Assembly (NCBI GenBank): GCA_036496265.1
Contig: DASXLL010000203.1
Span: 1-14,726, forward strand
Direction: 5' to 3'
Source: CAYLLN01 sp036496265
GTDB taxonomy: Bacteria; Planctomycetota; Planctomycetia; Pirellulales; Pirellulaceae
Length of the DNA stretch: 14,726 nt
How positions within the stretch are numbered: position 1 is the stretch's first letter; each line of letters begins with the position of its first letter. Shown piece by piece: positions 12,230 through 14,726 of this stretch. The notes under the pieces were generated by a model that was given only the letters and a program-made list of their open reading frames with translations, was not told the DNA's origin and ran no database searches. Position numbers and translations under genes: made by a program.

Positions 12230-13810
12230 CTACTCCCGGCGGTCATCGCCGAAGCTGCGGTAATACTGTTCGATCAACTGCTGATAGCGAGCGGGGAATT
12301 TTTCCTTGACGGCGCTATAGACGGGGTCGCGGTCTTTGTCGCGGAGTTGGGACCAAGGATTTTTAGGGATAGAGTTGTTGGCGACGGCTGTGGCGTCGGT
12401 ATCGATGCCTTTGCTGCCGCCACCTTGCTTCCCCCCTTGGGCCGATTGTTGCGATTGTTTTCCGGATGAGCCGGAAGCGGCGGATTTGTTGCCGCCGGCG
12501 GCTTGGGCATCCGCCGCGGCCTGGCGTTTTTGGGCCTGGAGTTTTTGGATTGTCTCGATGAGGCGCTCAAGCGTTGTTTCGGTGTGGGCTTGTTTTGTAG
12601 TGACGGGCATGTCGGTACGAAGGTCGTCAACCAGCAAGTTGCCGAGCGTGAGGAATTCGTTCTTTAGTTCAGTGACGACAGGAGCGAGCGATGCGGATGA
12701 GCTCGTGCTGAGCGTGTCGGCGGCGAGTTGGGCCTTGCCGGCCAGCCCGGCATCTTTGGCGCCGTCGGCAGTGGTGAGGGGCTGAAGGCGGCGCTCGTCG
12801 TCGCCGATGAGGCGGATGGCGTTGCGGTCGGCACGGGTGAGTTGGCCGTTGGTGGCGAGACGCTTTTGTTCCAGCGCAGCCGTTTGCTTGGTCAGTTGCT
12901 GCTGCGTCGCGAGCATGTCGCGAAACAGACGTTCGAGATCGGCCAGGGCCTGGTTTTCTTCCTGATCGCGCAGTTCGTCCAGGGCGGCGTCGATCTCGGA
13001 TTGAGCCGCGTCAAGCTCGGCGAGGGCACGCTGCTGGTCGGAATTGGCTGCGGCGGCATTTTGGTTGTCGAGCTTGCCGCTGGCGCGCTGCATGGCTTGC
13101 TGGGCATTCGACAAATTCTCGTGACCGGGGCGCGCTTCGCCAGTGGGAAACGAAGAGGGACCAGATTGCTGCATTTTCGCGGCGAGGTCGCGGGCCTGAT
13201 CGCCGATCGACTGCTGTTTGCGGCTAAGGTCTTCAAAGGTTGAGCGGGGGGGCGCGGTGGATTGTTGGCGCTGTTGGGTGGCGAGGCGCTCGCTGGCGTT
13301 TTTTTCTTCGCGCTCGGCGAGCGTCAGCTTTTGGATTTCCTGCTTCCATTGGCTGAGCAAGTTCCACTTCTGGCGGGCGTCGGCGGGAGTGCCTTGTTCA
13401 TTTAGCAGCACTTCCAACAACTCTCGCAAATCGGCGAGGAGCGTTTGCTGACCTCCGCCGGCCAAATCGAACTGCGATTGATCGAGCAGGCGGGTGACAT
13501 CGGCCATGCGTTTCTCGAGCAAAAGCTCTTTGGCTTTGTTGAGGGCTTGCTGCAGCCGTTCGGCCCGCTGGGGTTCTTTGTCCTGGATGGTCGATTTGAG
13601 GGATTTGAATTTTTCCTCGAGTTCTTGAACCATGCGTTCGACCCGTTGTTGGCGGACGCCGAGCGGAGAGGTGCTCAAGCGGGCGGGCGGGGTCTCTTGG
13701 GCGGGCGAGATACTCGCCAAGCTCGCAATCAGCGCTAAAATGAACGATAACGGGGCAGCGACGGTGCGAAGACGCACGCGACTGGAAGACGCGGATTGCG
13801 TGGCACTCAT
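12230..13810 (-). CDS. Exported Ala/Gln-rich coiled-coil protein of unknown function
   Basis: No family recognised. With the start at 13810 the protein has 526 residues. A signal peptide (RLRTVAAPLSFILALIASLA, ending near SPAQE) is followed by long heptad-rich helices (RVERMVQELEEKFKSLKSTI, RAERLQQALNKAKELLLEKR and onward), with many Gln and Ala. A low-complexity Ser/Gly/Gln/Lys linker precedes a conserved-looking tail, NPWSQLRDKDRDPVYSAVKE ... YQQLIEQYYRSFGDDRRE. In-frame starts at 13888 and 13834 exist. 13810 is preferred because the signal peptide then starts normally and about 100 bp remain for divergent promoters. None has a clear ribosome-binding site. It is probably the first gene of a pair with the NPCBM protein (2-nt gap). 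A periplasmic scaffold or stalk role is a guess from composition. Confidence 0.8.
   Translation of the reverse strand: MSATQSASSSRVRLRTVAAPLSFILALIASLASISPAQETPPARLSTSPLGVRQQRVERMVQELEEKFKSLKSTIQDKEPQRAERLQQALNKAKELLLEKRMADVTRLLDQSQFDLAGGGQQTLLADLRELLEVLLNEQGTPADARQKWNLLSQWKQEIQKLTLAEREEKNASERLATQQRQQSTAPPRSTFEDLSRKQQSIGDQARDLAAKMQQSGPSSFPTGEARPGHENLSNAQQAMQRASGKLDNQNAAAANSDQQRALAELDAAQSEIDAALDELRDQEENQALADLERLFRDMLATQQQLTKQTAALEQKRLATNGQLTRADRNAIRLIGDDERRLQPLTTADGAKDAGLAGKAQLAADTLSTSSSASLAPVVTELKNEFLTLGNLLVDDLRTDMPVTTKQAHTETTLERLIETIQKLQAQKRQAAADAQAAGGNKSAASGSSGKQSQQSAQGGKQGGGSKGIDTDATAVANNSIPKNPWSQLRDKDRDPVYSAVKEKFPARYQQLIEQYYRSFGDDRRE
12233..12237 (-). promoter_or_regulatory. Shine-Dalgarno supporting the GTG start of the NPCBM gene
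   Basis: GGGAG on the - strand, formed by the last sense codons before the TAG stop of the upstream gene (CGG GAG TAG), lies 5 nt before GTG 12227. It decides for the GTG over the downstream ATG, which has no such site. Confidence 0.5.
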
Positions 13811-13911
13811 CGAAAAGATCGCGGTCAATCGCATTGTTTCAATATAACCAGTCAGGCCGCGGCTCATTACAATTCTTGATAACTTCATTCAGGATGGGTT
13901 AGCATCGCGCT
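13811..13911. promoter_or_regulatory. Divergent promoter region
   Basis: A 101-bp, comparatively AT-rich gap between two divergent exported-protein genes, so both promoters should lie here. AT-rich candidates such as TACAAT (13868-13873, +) and TATATT (read on the -) exist, but none has a well-spaced -35, so individual promoters are not assigned. Confidence 0.35.
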
Positions 13912-14726
13912 ATGCCGGGGTTTTTCATTTTTCCGCCGCGGAATAGGCCGTGTCACGCGCTCACGCGGCTGTTTGCGCTGCTGTTTGCCTTGTCTTTGCC
14001 CTTGGCGGCGAGCGGTGTCACGCCGGATAGCCCTGAAGTGAAAGCGATGGTCGAGAAGGCGCTGAAGTTTCTGGAGGGCGCCGATGACGAGCGGTTGGGA
14101 GCCAAGTGCCTAGTCGGCCTCAGCTTCTATAAGGCGGGGAAGCCCACGAATCATCCGAAGATTTTGACGGCGATCAGTGCTTGTCAGTCGTCGGCGGGGA
14201 TGTTGGGCGGCGATGGGAGCGCGGTCGATAATTACAGCGTTGGGTTGGCGATGATTTTCTTGCTGGAGATCGATCCAGAACGGCATCGGAGCCTGGCCTA
14301 CCGCTATCTGCAAGAAATCCTGCGTCGCGAACACCCACAGGGTGGTTGGGGATACGCTGGCGAGGAACTAGGCGATACATCGCAGACGCAGTATCCGACG
14401 CTGGCGCTGTGGCTGGCGATCAACAATGGCATTGATGTGCCGATGGATGCCGTGCAGCGCGATTGCGGCTGGCTGCTTCGTACGCAGGATCCGAGTGGTG
14501 CTTGGGGCTATAAGGGCAACGATCCGGGGCATTATCGCCGGGTGCAACAATCGGAAATACGGCCCGCGCTGGCGGCCGCGGGGCTGGGGTCGCTGTATAT
14601 GTGTGCCGATCTACTGAAGATCAGCGAGCGGAAGCCGAAAGAAGAGAAATCGGCGGTGCCGTCGGCTCTGAAGCCGGTGGGTGATCCGCTGGATGTGAAG
14701 CCAAAGGCGGCGGTATCGGAGTTGGA
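13912..14726 (+). CDS. Secreted prenyltransferase/squalene-oxidase-repeat (alpha/alpha-toroid) protein, 3' truncated by the window
   Basis: An open frame of 271 codons continues past the right edge. An N-terminal signal peptide (HALTRLFALLFALSLPLAAS) is followed by helical repeats typical of the terpene-cyclase/prenyltransferase toroid: KALKFLEGADDERLGAKCLV, NYSVGLAMIFLLEI, then HPQGGWGYAGEELGDTSQTQ with ALWLAINNGI, and TQDPSGAWGYKGNDPG. The QGGWGY and SGAWGY motifs are the diagnostic QW-like repeats. After about residue 245 it becomes charged and Lys/Pro-rich. Planctomycetes carry many such secreted toroid proteins of unknown activity; no catalytic DXDD motif is visible in this part, so an enzyme activity should not be assumed. 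Start: the only suitable ATG before the signal peptide; AGGA lies 17 nt upstream, too far to be a good ribosome-binding site. Confidence 0.85.
   Translation, partial: MPGFFIFPPRNRPCHALTRLFALLFALSLPLAASGVTPDSPEVKAMVEKALKFLEGADDERLGAKCLVGLSFYKAGKPTNHPKILTAISACQSSAGMLGGDGSAVDNYSVGLAMIFLLEIDPERHRSLAYRYLQEILRREHPQGGWGYAGEELGDTSQTQYPTLALWLAINNGIDVPMDAVQRDCGWLLRTQDPSGAWGYKGNDPGHYRRVQQSEIRPALAAAGLGSLYMCADLLKISERKPKEEKSAVPSALKPVGDPLDVKPKAAVSEL

Overview
The window looks like a chromosomal segment of a planctomycete, most likely the Pirellula/Gemmata side of the phylum. The reasons are a secreted protease with the planctomycete-type N-terminal export motif (VEQLETRAVPA), an NPCBM-domain protein, a secreted alpha/alpha-toroid protein next to an Ala/Gln-rich coiled-coil protein, G-rich coding strands, weak Shine-Dalgarno signals and many short dispersed inverted repeats. 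The phylum call is an inference from gene content; no rRNA or other marker is present.

Layout. 1-449: no confident gene. 450-2024 (+): calpain-type (C2) cysteine protease. 2105-2659 (-): secreted peroxiredoxin with its own terminator. 2660-2915: divergent intergenic region with a promoter and two dyads. 2916-9105 (+): three-gene mutagenesis operon imuA-imuB-dnaE2 (imuC), with overlapping or abutting genes, ended by a repeat-derived terminator at 9175-9207. 9281-10807 (+): 12-TM MFS transporter. 10923-12227 and 12230-13810 (-): NPCBM-domain lipoprotein candidate and exported coiled-coil protein, apparently co-transcribed. 13912-14726 (+): start of a secreted prenyltransferase/squalene-oxidase-repeat (toroid) protein that runs off the window.

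How the genes work together. ImuA, ImuB and DnaE2 form the inducible translesion 'mutasome'. ImuB is a catalytically dead Y-family protein that links the beta clamp to DnaE2, and DnaE2 is the error-prone C-family polymerase. A dyad overlapping the -10 of the imuA promoter is a plausible SOS operator. The flanking genes look like unrelated envelope or secretion functions.

The most striking observation is that all three mutasome genes, and none of the other coding regions except one 5' end, carry in-frame insertions of short-period tandem-repeat hairpins. The periods are 7 nt (TTCAAAG, AAAGTCC, AGAATTC, GTACTGA, GAGTCCC types) or 8 nt (AGAGAGGG/TCTCCCAC types), together with other planctomycete-style inverted repeats. 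Together they add very roughly 45 aa to ImuA, 140 aa to ImuB and 170 aa to DnaE2. Removing them brings each protein back to about its usual family size. The heptamer arrays resemble the short tandemly repeated repetitive (STRR) sequences known from filamentous cyanobacteria. A change of one 7-mer or 8-mer unit would shift the frame, so the error-prone polymerase operon could behave as a slippage-switchable locus; that part is inference.
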